From the NCBI RefSeq assembly GCF_001423745.1, contig NZ_LMPC01000009.1, positions 1-64,000 of the forward strand: a stretch of DNA of 64,000 nt, given 5' to 3'. How positions within the stretch are numbered: position 1 is the first letter of the stretch; each line of letters starts with the position of its first letter. Positions 7,834-16,955 of this stretch are shown piece by piece. The notes under the pieces were generated by a model. That model had not been told where the DNA came from, ran no database searches, and was given only the letters and a program-made list of their open reading frames with translations. A program made the position numbers and the translations under genes. This DNA is from Arthrobacter sp. Leaf337 (lineage in GTDB: Bacteria > Actinomycetota > Actinomycetes > Actinomycetales > Micrococcaceae).

Positions 7834-9174
7834 CTACAGAATGCCGAGGTTGCGCTGCAGCTCGTAGGGCGTCACCTGGAGACGGTAGTCCTGCCATTCT
7901 GCGCGCTTGTTGCGCAGGAAGTACTCGAAGACCTGTTCGCCAAGGATCTGCGGCATAAGCTCGGAATCCTCCATGGCCCGGATCGCATCGTGCAGGCTCG
8001 CGGGGAGCGGATCGTGGCCCATGGCGCGGCGTTCGGCCGAGCTCAGCGACCAGATGTCGTCTTCTGCGGCTGCCGGAATCTCGTAGCCCTCTTCGATGCC
8101 TTTGAGGCCGGCACCGAGCAGGACGGCGTATGCCAGGTAGGGGTTGGCCGCGGAGTCGATGCCGCGGTACTCGATGCGGGCGGACTGCCCCTTGCCGGGC
8201 TTGTACAGCGGAACGCGCACCAGCGCGGAACGGTTGTTGTGGCCCCAGCTCAGGTAACTGGGTGCTTCGCCGCCGCCCCAAAGGCGCTTGTAGGAGTTCA
8301 CGAACTGGTTGGTCACGGCGGTGAACTCGGGGGCGTGCTTAAGGATGCCCGCGATGAACTGTTTGGCCGTCTTGGACAGCTGGAATTCCGCGCCGGCTTC
8401 GTAGAACGCGTTGGTGTCGCCTTCGAAGAGGGAGAAGTGGGTGTGCATGCCCGAGCCCGGGTGCGCCGTGAACGGCTTGGGCATAAAGGTGGCGTAGGTG
8501 CCCTGCTGCAGGGCGACTTCCTTGATGACGGTGCGGAAGGTCATGATGTTGTCCGCTGTCTGCAGGGCGTCAGCGTAACGAAGGTCGATCTCGTTCTGGC
8601 CGGGACCGGCCTCGTGGTGGCTGAACTCGACCGAGATGCCCACGGACTCCAGCATCGTGACCGCGGTGCGCCGGAAGTCCTGCGCGACGCCGCCGGGAAC
8701 GTGGTCGAAGTAGCCGCCCTCGTCCACGGGGACGGGTGAACCGTCCGGGCCGGGCTCCTGCGACTTCAGCAGGTAGAACTCGATCTCGGGATGCGTATAG
8801 CAGGTGAAGCCCATGTCCGCGGCCTTGGCGAGGGTGCGCTTCAGGACGTTGCGCGGGTCCGCTGCGGAGGGCTCGCCGTCGGGGGTCAGGATGTCGCAGT
8901 ACATGCGCGAGGTCTGTTCAGTCTCACCGCGCCACGGCAGGATCTGGAACGTCGAGGGGTCCGGCTGTGCCAGCATGTCCGACTCGAACACGCGGGCCAG
9001 GCCCTCGATCGCGGAGCCGTCGAAGCCGAGGCCCTCCTCGAAGGCACCTTCAACTTCAGCGGGGGCAAGCGCAACAGACTTGAGTGAACCCACGACGTCC
9101 GTGAACCACAGACGCACAAACCGTACGTCGCGCTCTTCGATTGTCCGCAGGACAAACTCTTGCTGGCGGTCCAT
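7834..9174 (-). CDS. glnA2: Second glutamine synthetase, GlnA2 type
   Basis: This 446-residue type I glutamine synthetase family member keeps the core blocks: DGSAIEG, HPEIEFYLL, HHEAGPGQNEID, HPGSGMHTHFSL and RIEYRGID. Where GlnA1 has the adenylylated tyrosine (DLYELP), this protein has DDIWSLSS with tryptophan, so GlnE should not modify it by the usual route. It lies directly upstream of glnE, as in other Actinobacteria. The ATG follows a GGAGAAGAGG site. M. tuberculosis GlnA2 is similarly an accessory enzyme; the true substrate could be another amine. Confidence 0.92.
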   Translation of the reverse strand: MDRQQEFVLRTIEERDVRFVRLWFTDVVGSLKSVALAPAEVEGAFEEGLGFDGSAIEGLARVFESDMLAQPDPSTFQILPWRGETEQTSRMYCDILTPDGEPSAADPRNVLKRTLAKAADMGFTCYTHPEIEFYLLKSQEPGPDGSPVPVDEGGYFDHVPGGVAQDFRRTAVTMLESVGISVEFSHHEAGPGQNEIDLRYADALQTADNIMTFRTVIKEVALQQGTYATFMPKPFTAHPGSGMHTHFSLFEGDTNAFYEAGAEFQLSKTAKQFIAGILKHAPEFTAVTNQFVNSYKRLWGGGEAPSYLSWGHNNRSALVRVPLYKPGKGQSARIEYRGIDSAANPYLAYAVLLGAGLKGIEEGYEIPAAAEDDIWSLSSAERRAMGHDPLPASLHDAIRAMEDSELMPQILGEQVFEYFLRNKRAEWQDYRLQVTPYELQRNLGIL

Positions 9175-9428
9175 GATGGCCTCTTCTCCGGGTCAACGTA
9201 TTGATGCCCCGGGTCCGTATTCGCTAGAGCCGGCGGCAGCTCACGATTCACTTTACTAAGCATTCGCGCGGAATGTTGGAGCCGGAGGTCCGCGTAACAC
9301 AGCGTTAACACGTACACCGGCCCTCTGGGCCCGGCAGAGCCGCCGCGACCGGCCCCGGGCGATGTCTTTGTGACGAGATTCACCGGCTCCGGCCGGACGC
9401 CCGGTAGCTAGGACGCGCAGTATCGCAT

Positions 9429-9440
9429 TACGCTCTAGCC
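9429..9440 (+). promoter_or_regulatory. Candidate leaderless promoter of panB
   Basis: A TACGCT -10 hexamer (9429-9434) is followed by exactly six bases and then the panB ATG, so transcription would start on the start codon. No ribosome binding site precedes the ATG. The same geometry is seen before map and before the PASTA kinase gene. Confidence 0.5.
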
Positions 9441-10346
9441 ATGGCCACAAGCAACAGTTCCGATTCCAGCATGTCCGCCGAAGTACCTGCTCCCTACGGC
9501 AACGGTCCCGCCGGGCCGGCCGCAACGCCGTCGGACGCCGCCAGGAAGCCCGCGGCCCGAATCCGGACCCACCACCTGCAGCAGGCCAAGGAAAAAGGTG
9601 AGCATTTTGCGATGCTCACGGCCTACGAACAGTACACTGCCGAGATTTTCGACGAAGCAGGCATTGAGGTGCTCCTCGTCGGCGATTCCGCGTCCAACAA
9701 CGTCTTCGGCAACGAAACCAGCCTGCCGGTCACCGTCGATGAGCTCCTTCCGCTGTGCCGTGCCGTGGCCCGGTCCGCGAAGCGGGCCTTGGTGGTCGCT
9801 GACCTTCCGTTCGGAAGCTACGAGGTTTCAGCCGAGCAGGCCGTGGCCACTGGCGTCCGCTTCCTGAAGGAGGGCCTTGCCCATGCCGTGAAGATTGAAG
9901 GCGGCAAGTACTACGCGGACACCGTCCGCGCCATGGTCCAGGCCGGCATTCCGGTCATGGCGCACATCGGCTTCACTCCCCAGAGCGAGCACTCGCTGGG
10001 CGGCTACCGGGTGCAAGGCCGCGGCGATGACGCACAGCGGCTTATCGACGACGCGGTGGCACTCGCCGACGCCGGCGCCTTCAGCGTCCTGATGGAAATG
10101 GTTCCCGCCGTCACCGCTGCGGCCGTCGATGCTGCCATTTCTGTTCCTACCGTCGGCATCGGCGCCGGAAACACGACGACCGGCCAGGTCCTGGTCTGGC
10201 AGGACATGGCCGGACTTCGAGGCGGGAAGATGGCCAAGTTCGTCAAGCAGTATGCTGACCTGCGCACCTCGCTGAGCAACGCGGCCAAGGCATATGGCGA
10301 GGACGTGCGGACGGGCCAGTTCCCCGGCCCCGAGCATTCGTTCTAA
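9441..10346 (+). CDS. panB: 3-methyl-2-oxobutanoate hydroxymethyltransferase
   Basis: The 301-residue PanB transfers a hydroxymethyl group from methylenetetrahydrofolate to 2-oxoisovalerate, the first step of pantothenate synthesis. Family motifs are visible: [20 protein letters not shown] (about residues 54-73), [32 protein letters not shown] and [21 protein letters not shown]. About 35 N-terminal residues before [12 protein letters not shown] are low-complexity and not part of the fold. No panC or panD is adjacent. The ATG appears to be leaderless. Confidence 0.96.
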   Translation: MATSNSSDSSMSAEVPAPYGNGPAGPAATPSDAARKPAARIRTHHLQQAKEKGEHFAMLTAYEQYTAEIFDEAGIEVLLVGDSASNNVFGNETSLPVTVDELLPLCRAVARSAKRALVVADLPFGSYEVSAEQAVATGVRFLKEGLAHAVKIEGGKYYADTVRAMVQAGIPVMAHIGFTPQSEHSLGGYRVQGRGDDAQRLIDDAVALADAGAFSVLMEMVPAVTAAAVDAAISVPTVGIGAGNTTTGQVLVWQDMAGLRGGKMAKFVKQYADLRTSLSNAAKAYGEDVRTGQFPGPEHSF

Positions 10347-10369
10347 CGAAGCTCCGGGCCGGGGCTCCC

Positions 10370-10942
10370 CTATTCGGCTGCGATAGGGCCGTCACCGACT
10401 TTGATGGCGGACACTTCAAACTCCAGGGTGATCTTGTCCGACACGAGTACGCCGCCGGAGTCCAGGGCCGTGTTCCATTTGAGCCCGAAATCCTGGCGGT
10501 CGATGCGACGGGAACCTTCGAAGCCGGCCCGGAGGTTGCCCATCGGGTCCCGCTCGACGCCGATGAAGTCGATCGGAATCGAAATCTCCTTGGTGACGCC
10601 CCGGATGGTCACGTCTCCGCTGACAATGAAGTGGCCCTCGTCAACCTGATCCACCCGGTTGCTCAGGAAAGTGATCTCGGGGAACCGGGGAGCGTCAAAG
10701 AAGTCATTCGTCCGCAGGTGCTGATCACGGTCGGCATTGCGGGTGTCAATACTCGCTACCTTGAGAGTCAGTCCAACCTTTGAGCGGTCAATGTTCTGCG
10801 AGTCGACTGTGATCGAGCCTTCGAGATCGTTGAAAGCTCCGCGGACCTTGGTGACCATTGCGTGGCGGGTGGAGAAGCCGATTCGCGTATGCGTCGGGTC
10901 GAACCGCCACTCTCCTGTGTATTCTGGCTTGATTGCGGCCAT
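10370..10942 (-). CDS. YceI family protein
   Basis: This 190-residue protein has the YceI lipocalin-like beta-barrel pattern: WRFDPTHTRIGFSTRHAMVT at about residues 12-31, GSITVD, DQHLRTNDFFDAPRFPEITF and LTLKVASIDTRNADRD. YceI proteins bind isoprenoid or other amphiphilic ligands. There is no signal peptide, so this one is cytoplasmic, as is common in Actinobacteria. The ATG follows AGGAGAGTC. A GTACCGG/CCGGTAC palindrome lies 17 bases upstream of the start. Confidence 0.92.
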   Translation of the reverse strand: MAAIKPEYTGEWRFDPTHTRIGFSTRHAMVTKVRGAFNDLEGSITVDSQNIDRSKVGLTLKVASIDTRNADRDQHLRTNDFFDAPRFPEITFLSNRVDQVDEGHFIVSGDVTIRGVTKEISIPIDFIGVERDPMGNLRAGFEGSRRIDRQDFGLKWNTALDSGGVLVSDKITLEFEVSAIKVGDGPIAAE

Positions 10943-10958
10943 GACTCTCCTAAATGCG

Positions 10959-10977
10959 GTACCGGCCGGTCCGGTAC
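10959..10977. repeat. Palindrome upstream of yceI
   Basis: GTACCGG-CCGGT-CCGGTAC is a perfect 7-bp inverted repeat around 5 nt. It lies between the SPOR-like gene and yceI on the minus strand. It may be an operator, or a small hairpin in the transcript. Confidence 0.4.
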
Positions 10978-11011
10978 TCGAACGTGTACTAACTCTCGCA
11001 GACGATACAGG

Positions 11012-11176
11012 TCAGTCCTCGTCGCCCTTTTCCCATGATTCGTTTCGCGCTTTGACCTTTTCGAGCGCATGCTCTGCTTCTTCGCGCGTCTTGTAGGGCC
11101 CGATCAGCTGCGTCCAATCGGACATCGCGTCTTCCTCCACCTCGTGGGTTTTGACGTTGTACCAGTACTCGGTCAT
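11012..11176 (-). CDS. SPOR-like small conserved protein
   Basis: This 54-residue acidic protein begins MTEYWYNVKTHEVEE and contains DWTQLIGPYKTREEAEHALE, the pattern of a single SPOR-type repeat fold. I chose the ATG at 11174-11176 because a GAGGAG site precedes it by six bases; longer readings start upstream of that site. Homologues annotated as SPOR domain-containing or methionine aminopeptidase-adjacent small proteins are common in Micrococcales. It is divergent from map. The function is unknown. Confidence 0.8.
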   Translation of the reverse strand: MTEYWYNVKTHEVEEDAMSDWTQLIGPYKTREEAEHALEKVKARNESWEKGDED

Positions 11177-11289
11177 CGCTGCTCCTCGCATCACGCAGGC
11201 TCCACGCCCGCTGAAAGTGATCCACGTAACGTAGGGCTACATCGTGTTCCGATCCGGCTTTCCGTTACATGGGGTTCTACGCCTGCTTA

Positions 11290-11301
11290 TATGATCAATC
11301 T
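11290..11301 (+). promoter_or_regulatory. Candidate leaderless promoter of map
   Basis: A near-perfect TATGAT -10 hexamer (11290-11295) is followed by six bases and then the ATG at 11302. A weak -35 (TTACAT, 11265-11270) lies 19 bp upstream. No ribosome binding site is present. Confidence 0.6.
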
Positions 11302-12180
11302 ATGCCTTCTCTTGCCTCGACTGCACCCACCGGCACACTGGTCCCCGGAACCATCAGCCCGCAGCTGCCGGTCCCGGCGTCAATCCCCCGCCCCGAGTAT
11401 GTGGGCAAACCGGGTCCGGAGAAGTTCACCGGCTCCGAGGTGAAGTCTGCCGAGACCATCGAGAAGATCAGGATCGCCAGCCGGATCGCGGCCCAGGCAA
11501 TCGTCGAGGTGGGCAAGCACATCGAACCTGGCGTAACGACCGACCAGCTGGACAGGATCGGCCATGAGTTCCTGGTCGACCATCACGCCTATCCGTCGAC
11601 ACTGGGCTACCGGGGTTTCCCCAAGTCGTTGTGCTCGTCACTGAACGAAGTGATCTGCCACGGAATACCGGACAGCACGGTGGTCCAGGACGGCGACATC
11701 TTGAACATCGACATCACGGCCTTCATCGGAGGGGTCCACGGCGACACCAATTTCACGTTCCTCGTTGGCGACGTCGACGAAGAGTCGCGGCTCCTGGTGG
11801 AACGCACCAAGGAATCCCTCAACCGTGCCATCAAGGCCGTGGCCCCCGGACGCGAAATCAACGTCATCGGCCGCGCCATCCAGTCCTACGCCAAGCGCTT
11901 CGGCTACGGCGTTGTCCGGGATTTCACCGGTCACGGTGTCGGCGAAGCGTTCCACACCGGCCTGATCATTCCGCACTACGATGCCGCCCCCGCCTACAAC
12001 ACGGTCATGGAGGCGGGCATGGTGTTCACCATTGAACCGATGCTGACGCTCGGTACCGTGGAGTGGGACATGTGGGCCGACGATTGGACCGTCGTGACGC
12101 GCGACCACAAGCGCACCGCCCAGTTCGAGCACACCCTGCTCGTCACCGAATCAGGCGCAGAAATCCTCACCCTGCCCTGA
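11302..12180 (+). CDS. map: Type I methionine aminopeptidase
   Basis: This 292-residue enzyme removes the initiator methionine from nascent proteins. The pita-bread fold motifs are present: [11 protein letters not shown], the metal ligands in [11 protein letters not shown] and [28 protein letters not shown] and QFEHTLLVT. The N-terminal extension of about 45 residues ([12 protein letters not shown]..., then [10 protein letters not shown]) is typical of the longer actinobacterial Map that carries a proline-rich linker. I prefer the ATG at 11302 because it sits six bases after a -10 box; an in-frame ATG at 11269 would add 11 residues. Confidence 0.95.
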   Translation: MPSLASTAPTGTLVPGTISPQLPVPASIPRPEYVGKPGPEKFTGSEVKSAETIEKIRIASRIAAQAIVEVGKHIEPGVTTDQLDRIGHEFLVDHHAYPSTLGYRGFPKSLCSSLNEVICHGIPDSTVVQDGDILNIDITAFIGGVHGDTNFTFLVGDVDEESRLLVERTKESLNRAIKAVAPGREINVIGRAIQSYAKRFGYGVVRDFTGHGVGEAFHTGLIIPHYDAAPAYNTVMEAGMVFTIEPMLTLGTVEWDMWADDWTVVTRDHKRTAQFEHTLLVTESGAEILTLP

Positions 12181-12253
12181 TTGCCCCGCCCGGCCCCGCC
12201 GGCACATTTGCCCAGTTACCCCTTTCCCGCCCACAGCCACGAACGGAATCACA

Positions 12254-13057
12254 TTGGCCAAGAAGGACGACAAGTCAACCAAGAACGCCCCGCTGATCGG
12301 TATTGATATCGGCGGCACCGGAATCAAGGGCGGCATTGTCGACCTCAAGAAGGGCAAACTCGTAGGCGACCGCTTCCGTGTTCCCACGCCGCAGCCGGCG
12401 ACGCCCGAGTCGGTCGCCGAAACGGTGGCCGCTGTGGTCGCCGAGCTCGACGCGCGGCCGGATGCGCCGGCCCCCGATTCTCCGATCGGCGTAACCTTCC
12501 CCGGCATCATCCAGCACGGCGTGGTCCATTCCGCAGCCAACGTCGACAAGTCCTGGCTCAACACGGATATTGACGCCCTGCTGACCAAACGCCTGGGCCG
12601 CCCCGTGGAGGTCATTAACGACGCCGACGCCGCCGGCCTTGCAGAAGCCCGCTACGGCGCCGGCGAGGGCGTCTCCGGTACGGTCCTCGTGATCACGCTG
12701 GGAACCGGCATTGGCTCGGCCTTCATCTTCAACGGCAAGCTGGTTCCGAACGCCGAACTCGGGCACCTTGAAATCGACGGCTACGACGCCGAGAGCAAGG
12801 CCTCCGCCGTGGCCCGGGAACGCGACGGCCTCAGCTGGACCGAGTACAGCGTGCTACTCCAGCGCTATTTCTCGCACGTTGAGTTCCTGTTCTCCCCGGA
12901 ACTGTTCATCGTCGGCGGCGGCATCTCCAAGCGAGCCGACGAGTATTTGCCGCACATGAAACTGCGCACGAAGATCGTCCCGGCCGAACTTAAGAACGAC
13001 GCCGGCATTGTGGGCGCCGCGATCGAGGTCGCGCTGACGCACAAACTGGCCAAGTAG
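12254..13057 (+). CDS. ppgK: Polyphosphate glucokinase
   Basis: This 267-residue ROK-type kinase phosphorylates glucose with polyphosphate or ATP. It begins with the phosphate-binding loop PLIGIDIGGTGIKGGIVD (about residues 14-31) and contains VINDADAAGLAEARYGAG and TLGTGIGSAFIFNGKLVPN. These are the PpgK hallmarks, and unlike ordinary ROK glucokinases it lacks the CxCGxxGCxE zinc motif. It also has NAELGHLEIDG and the family-typical length. The start is TTG. A separate ROK glucokinase is encoded at 54668-55759. Confidence 0.95.
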   Translation: MAKKDDKSTKNAPLIGIDIGGTGIKGGIVDLKKGKLVGDRFRVPTPQPATPESVAETVAAVVAELDARPDAPAPDSPIGVTFPGIIQHGVVHSAANVDKSWLNTDIDALLTKRLGRPVEVINDADAAGLAEARYGAGEGVSGTVLVITLGTGIGSAFIFNGKLVPNAELGHLEIDGYDAESKASAVARERDGLSWTEYSVLLQRYFSHVEFLFSPELFIVGGGISKRADEYLPHMKLRTKIVPAELKNDAGIVGAAIEVALTHKLAK

Positions 13058-13065
13058 CCGGAGCC

Positions 13066-13094
13066 GCCGGCGCCGCAATCGTGGCGCCGGCTTT
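13066..13094 (+). terminator. Terminator after ppgK
   Basis: GCCGGCGCC (13066-13074) pairs with GGCGCCGGC (13083-13091) around an 8-nt loop, followed by TTT. It starts eight bases after the ppgK stop. Confidence 0.7.
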
Positions 13095-13121
13095 GGCCCG
13101 GCCCGGGTACAGCACGTGGTG

Positions 13122-13161
13122 CCGGTGGTGGCTTCGGCTTCCCCTCCGCTGCCACCACCGG
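13122..13161 (-). terminator. Hairpin after nrdR
   Basis: CCGGTGGTGGC (13122-13132) pairs perfectly with 13151-13161 around an 18-nt loop. It lies just downstream of the nrdR stop on the minus strand. There is no clear T-tract. Confidence 0.5.
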
Positions 13162-13164
13162 AGT

Positions 13165-13662
13165 CTAGAGGGGGCTCTTCTCGGAGTTCTTGCCCTTAGC
13201 GGCCTTTGCCTCGACTTCCGCTTCATGGCGAAGGATGGCAATGGCGGTCTCAAAGTCCTCGAGGGACTCGAACGCCTGGTACACGCTCGCGAACCGGAGG
13301 TAGGCGACTTCGTCCAGCTTCTGCAGCGGGCTGAGGATGGCAAGGCCCACTTCATGGGCGTCGATTTCCGCAGCGCCGGACGCGCGGATCGTTTCCTCGA
13401 CTTCCTGCGCCAGCATGGCAAGGTCGTCTTCGGTCACGGGCCTGCCCTGGCATGCTTTTCGCACACCGTTGATCACCTTGCTGCGGCTGAAAGGTTCGCC
13501 GACGCCGGAGCGTTTGATCACCGTGAGGCTGGTGGTTTCCACCGTGGTGAAGCGGCGGCCGCATTCAGGACACTGACGGCGGCGGCGGATCGCGGAACCG
13601 TCGTCGGCCATCCGGCTGTCCACCACGCGGGAATCAGGGTTGCGGCAAAACGGGCAATACAC
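13165..13662 (-). CDS. nrdR: Transcriptional repressor NrdR
   Basis: This 165-residue regulator represses ribonucleotide reductase genes in response to ATP and dATP. The N-terminal zinc ribbon is clear: CPFC near residue 3 and CPEC near residue 34, between which lies [15 protein letters not shown]. An ATP-cone follows with [20 protein letters not shown] and the C-terminal helical part. The start is GTG, preceded by GGAAGGAAG. Two NrdR-type boxes upstream suggest that it represses itself. A Lys/Glu-rich tail of about ten residues ends the protein. Confidence 0.96.
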   Translation of the reverse strand: MYCPFCRNPDSRVVDSRMADDGSAIRRRRQCPECGRRFTTVETTSLTVIKRSGVGEPFSRSKVINGVRKACQGRPVTEDDLAMLAQEVEETIRASGAAEIDAHEVGLAILSPLQKLDEVAYLRFASVYQAFESLEDFETAIAILRHEAEVEAKAAKGKNSEKSPL

Positions 13663-13724
13663 GTTGCTTCCTTCCCTGGCCGGAAAACATTTGGCCGGAA
13701 TATTCTTCCAAAATCAGTTTACGA

Positions 13725-13767
13725 CTACATGTAGCCGAATCACAAGCCTGTAATTACTACATGTAGT
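13725..13767. promoter_or_regulatory. Twin NrdR boxes upstream of nrdR
   Basis: Two copies of the palindrome CTACATGTAG occur at 13725-13734 and 13757-13766, centred 32 bp apart, three helical turns. NrdR sites come as pairs of CWANATNTWG-like palindromes with 31-32 bp centre spacing, so both motif and spacing fit. The upstream box abuts the hisD stop codon. Confidence 0.75.
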
Positions 13768-13769
13768 GG

Positions 13770-15146
13770 TTAGGCATCGCCGGTAAACCGTGCCGTCACG
13801 GCCTCGCCGTGGGCGGGCAGGTCCTCTGCCCCGGCGAGGCTGACGATGTGCCCGCTGACCCTTTCGAGGGCCGGCTTGCTGTAGTTGACCACTTGGATGG
13901 CGCGAAGGAACGTGGTGACATTGAGGCCGGAAGAGAAGGCTGCCGTGCCGCTGGTGGGCAGCACGTGGTTGGACCCTGCGCAGTAATCCCCGAGGCTGAC
14001 GGGGCTGTAGTCCCCCACGAAGATGGCGCCCGCGTTGCGGATGCGTGCAGCGACAGCCGAGGCGTCCGCCGTCATGATCTCCAGGTGCTCCGCGGCGTAA
14101 GCATCGCAGGCAGCGATTCCCTGGTCGAGGTCGTCCACCAGCACCACGCCGGACTGCGGGCCGGACAGGGCTTCCCGCACCCGCTCTGAGTGTTTGGTCA
14201 GGGCAGCCTGCACGTCAAGCTCGACCCGGACGGCCGCCGCGAGCTCCTCGGAATCGGTGATGAGGACGGACGCGGCCTTCGGATCGTGTTCTGCCTGGCT
14301 GATGAGGTCGGCCGCGACCAGGGACGGGCGGGCGCTGCCGTCGGCAAGGATGGCGATTTCCGTGGTGCCGGCCTCGGAATCGATGCCCACAACGCCCTTG
14401 ACCAGCCGTTTGGCCGTCGCCACAAAAATGTTGCCTGGCCCGGTCACCACATCCACCGGATCCAGGGCTGCCGCCGGGTCTTCCGCGGGAACTCCGTAAG
14501 CAAAGGCCGCAATGGCCTGGGCCCCGCCAATGGCGTACACCTCGTCGATGCCCAGCAGCGCCGCAGCGGCCAGGATGGTGGGGTGCGGGAGTCCGCCGAA
14601 GTCTTTCTGCGGAGGCGAGGCCAGGGCAATGGATGCCACCCCTGCCGCCAGTGCGGGGACGACGTTCATGATGACCGACGACGGATATACGGCCAGTCCG
14701 CCGGGGACATAAAGCCCCACGCGGCCAACCGGCACCCAGTTCTGGCTCACGACGGCGCCCTCGCCGAGTTCGACGTCGACGTTTGCCGGCCGCTGACTGT
14801 CAGCGAACTTCCGCGCGCGGCTGATGGATTCTTCCAGGGCTGCCCGCACCGCGGGGTCCAGTGTCTCCAGCGCTTCCTGCAGCGCAGCGGCCGGCACCCT
14901 CGGGTGAGCCTGCTCGACGCCGTCGAACGCCTGCGCGTAGTCGCTCAGGGCGGCGAAGCCCCGGGAACGGACCGCCGTGATGATGTCCGTGACCTTCTGC
15001 TCGGCGTCCGCCATGGTCTGGTGCCGGGCCCGCGGAACAGCCGCCCGGAGTTCGGCCAGGGAGAGCCGCTGGCCGCGCAGGTCAATGGTGCGGTAGCTGA
15101 CGGCCGGCGTGGTGATCTGGGCGGGGCTGTCGGGAGAAATAGTCAC
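13770..15146 (-). CDS. hisD: Histidinol dehydrogenase
   Basis: This 458-residue enzyme oxidises L-histidinol to histidine in two NAD-dependent steps. Family signatures present are [20 protein letters not shown] (about residues 145-164), the [18 protein letters not shown] block, [16 protein letters not shown], the zinc-ligand region [11 protein letters not shown] and [16 protein letters not shown] near the C-terminus. The start is GTG overlapping the TGA of the upstream membrane protein gene (GTGA), so the two are translationally coupled. No other his genes are in the window. Confidence 0.97.
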   Translation of the reverse strand: MTISPDSPAQITTPAVSYRTIDLRGQRLSLAELRAAVPRARHQTMADAEQKVTDIITAVRSRGFAALSDYAQAFDGVEQAHPRVPAAALQEALETLDPAVRAALEESISRARKFADSQRPANVDVELGEGAVVSQNWVPVGRVGLYVPGGLAVYPSSVIMNVVPALAAGVASIALASPPQKDFGGLPHPTILAAAALLGIDEVYAIGGAQAIAAFAYGVPAEDPAAALDPVDVVTGPGNIFVATAKRLVKGVVGIDSEAGTTEIAILADGSARPSLVAADLISQAEHDPKAASVLITDSEELAAAVRVELDVQAALTKHSERVREALSGPQSGVVLVDDLDQGIAACDAYAAEHLEIMTADASAVAARIRNAGAIFVGDYSPVSLGDYCAGSNHVLPTSGTAAFSSGLNVTTFLRAIQVVNYSKPALERVSGHIVSLAGAEDLPAHGEAVTARFTGDA

Positions 15147-15715
15147 CCGTCCATTTTACGTGGTTTGCCCAAGAGGCTGAGCAGGTTTGCCACAAAGACG
15201 GAAATGGCCACCGCTGCCGGCCAGATGGCCAGGACGGCGAGGGCACGGAGCGAGAAGGCGATGCTGGCGTTCGGGGCGGTATCTTCAGCCGGTCCCCACC
15301 ACTGCCCCGCCAGCACCCCTGCCTGCCAGGCGACGACGGCGCCAAGCGCACCGCCGATCACGGCGAACAGCACCGTCCGTGGCGCGGGTGCTCCGGTTCG
15401 TTTTCCGTCGAGGAGGAACCCGGTGACGCAGCCTGCCAACAGAAACAGGCCGGCCAGCACAAGGTCCCGGGGAAGCCAGCCTTCGGCATTCGTTCCGGTG
15501 GCCAACGAGGGGTCGCCGGACAACAGGTTCAGTCCCCCGGGCGCCAGCAGCCACCACGCAAGTCCGACGGGGATCCCGGCGGCGGCTATGGCTGCGGGCA
15601 CTCGCCACGAACCCCCGTCACCGCGGTAAAGTTCACCATAGGCGGGAGGGAGTCCGGCATCCCCGTGATGGCTCGGATTTTGCGGAGCCGGCCCGGTGCC
15701 TGATGGCTGTTTCAT
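15143..15715 (-). CDS. Membrane protein of unknown function upstream of hisD
   Basis: This 190-residue protein has a Pro/Gly-rich cytoplasmic N-terminus of about 40 residues and four hydrophobic segments (about 41-60, 85-103, 115-135 and 157-180). I do not recognise a named family. Similar proteins are found next to hisD in Arthrobacter-type genomes. Its stop overlaps the hisD GTG by four bases. It is divergent from the flavin reductase gene; the 137-bp gap contains AT-rich sequence with CGTTCA direct repeats. Confidence 0.7.
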   Translation of the reverse strand: MKQPSGTGPAPQNPSHHGDAGLPPAYGELYRGDGGSWRVPAAIAAAGIPVGLAWWLLAPGGLNLLSGDPSLATGTNAEGWLPRDLVLAGLFLLAGCVTGFLLDGKRTGAPAPRTVLFAVIGGALGAVVAWQAGVLAGQWWGPAEDTAPNASIAFSLRALAVLAIWPAAVAISVFVANLLSLLGKPRKMDG

Positions 15716-15852
15716 GAAACAAACATTAACAAACGTTCACCGCCGTTCAACAAATGACGCGGCAGGTAACCAAGTCACGGACGGCATCGGGGGCCCCATA
15801 CGCTGGCAAGCAGGACAAACCAGGATTAGTTTCAGCAGGGAGTTAGATCACA

Positions 15853-16353
15853 GTGACCTCAGATAACGCAGCCTTCGAAGGCACGTTCAAGGAGATGTTC
15901 CGCCGGCATGCGGCCGGCGTGGCAATTATCACGGTGAACTACAACGGCATCCCGTACGGATTCACGGCCACCTCCGTGGCCTCGCTGTCCGCCCAGCCGC
16001 CGCGTTTTACCTTCAACATGGCCCGCAGCTCCAGTTCATGGCCGGCCATCGCCAACACCACGCACATTGGTGTCCACATGCTTGGGCTGGAGAACCAGGA
16101 ACTCGCGGACCGCTTCGCACGGACCAAAAACCGGTTTGAGGGCGACCATTGGGAACTTGGACCGCACGATGTACCAGTCCTCAAGGACGTCGCCGGATGG
16201 CTGATCGGCAAGATCCAGATGCGCCTCTCCTTTGAGAACAACGCGGTGGTCGTGGTGGAAGTCGTGGAAGGACAGGTGGGCGAGGACGGCTCTCCGCTGC
16301 TTTACCACTCCGGCGCCTACAGCCAGCCCGTCCCGCTCGACTACGAAATCTAG
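15853..16353 (+). CDS. Flavin reductase family protein
   Basis: This 166-residue protein has the flavin reductase-like FMN-binding split-barrel domain. The pattern FRRHAAGVAIITVNYNGIPY (about residues 16-35) leads into GFTATSVASLSAQPPRFTFN, the conserved flavin-binding strand and turn; NRFEGDHWE and YHSGAYSQP follow. Such proteins reduce FMN or FAD with NAD(P)H, often for a partner monooxygenase, but no partner is adjacent. The start is GTG after AGGGAG. It is a single-gene unit. Confidence 0.88.
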   Translation: MTSDNAAFEGTFKEMFRRHAAGVAIITVNYNGIPYGFTATSVASLSAQPPRFTFNMARSSSSWPAIANTTHIGVHMLGLENQELADRFARTKNRFEGDHWELGPHDVPVLKDVAGWLIGKIQMRLSFENNAVVVVEVVEGQVGEDGSPLLYHSGAYSQPVPLDYEI

Positions 16354-16357
16354 CGCC

Positions 16358-16940
16358 CTACCAGGGCAGCGGCACGGACGATCCGAGTTCGAAGAACCGC
16401 GGACTGCTGCCACCGGGTTCGGAAAGCTCCCGCAGCAGCTCACTGGCCGCCGTCGCGGGCTCCTTCGAGGCACCGCTTCGTCCCATCCCGGTCGCCAGTG
16501 CTCCCGGATGCACGGACCAAACGTCCAGTTCCGCGCCGAATTCCTCATGCAGGCTAAGCGTCAGCATGTTGAGCGCCGCTTTGCCGAGCCGGTAGCCGTA
16601 ACTCGTCCCGAAGCCGGCGAATTCACCGTTCGCCTGCAGAGCGGCCGAACCCAGCCAGGACGATACGTTGACCACAAGGGGCCGGCGGCTGCCTGCACTC
16701 GGGCGAAGCAGCCCGGCCAGCGACGCCTGGGTCACCCTGACTGCGCCCGCGACGTTATTGTCGAGGAGCTGCGCGAGGGAATCGGGGTCAACTGCCGCCA
16801 GCGTCTTCTGGCTGCTGCCCATCGCGGCATTATTGACCACGACGTCGATGCTGGCTTCCGCAAGAGCCTGCGACACTTCCTCAGGGCAGGAATGCCCTGC
16901 CCGCGCCGGAAATCACTGCGACGCCCGGGGCCGGGTTCAC
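16358..16940 (-). pseudogene. Decayed short-chain dehydrogenase/reductase gene
   Basis: The minus strand keeps a 172-residue frame (16358-16876) with SDR C-terminal hallmarks: DVVVNNAAMG, VNVSSWLG, the catalytic YRLGK, and a substrate-side tail. It lacks the N-terminal Rossmann half. Just upstream, another frame from a GTG at 16940 reads NPAPGVAVISGAGRAFLP, an SDR-like cofactor loop, then stops. The two parts are in different frames and about 55-60 residues are missing between them. A CAGGGCA-GGAA-TGCCCTG hairpin (16882-16899) marks the junction. It follows dnaE by 15 bases on the same strand. A functional short protein cannot be fully excluded. Confidence 0.7.
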
Positions 16941-16955
16941 CGGATTTCCGGGCAA

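Noticed and set aside
4735..8739. Plus-strand frames of 629 and 700 residues opposite glnE and glnA2
   Set aside because: They are antisense to clearly conserved enzymes and have shadow-like composition rich in His, Gln, Arg and Gly.
9291..9316. GTAAC and TTAAC repeats between glnA2 and panB as a GlnR site
   Set aside because: The second half site deviates at two positions and there is no second tandem site. It is too weak beside the clear site before glnA.
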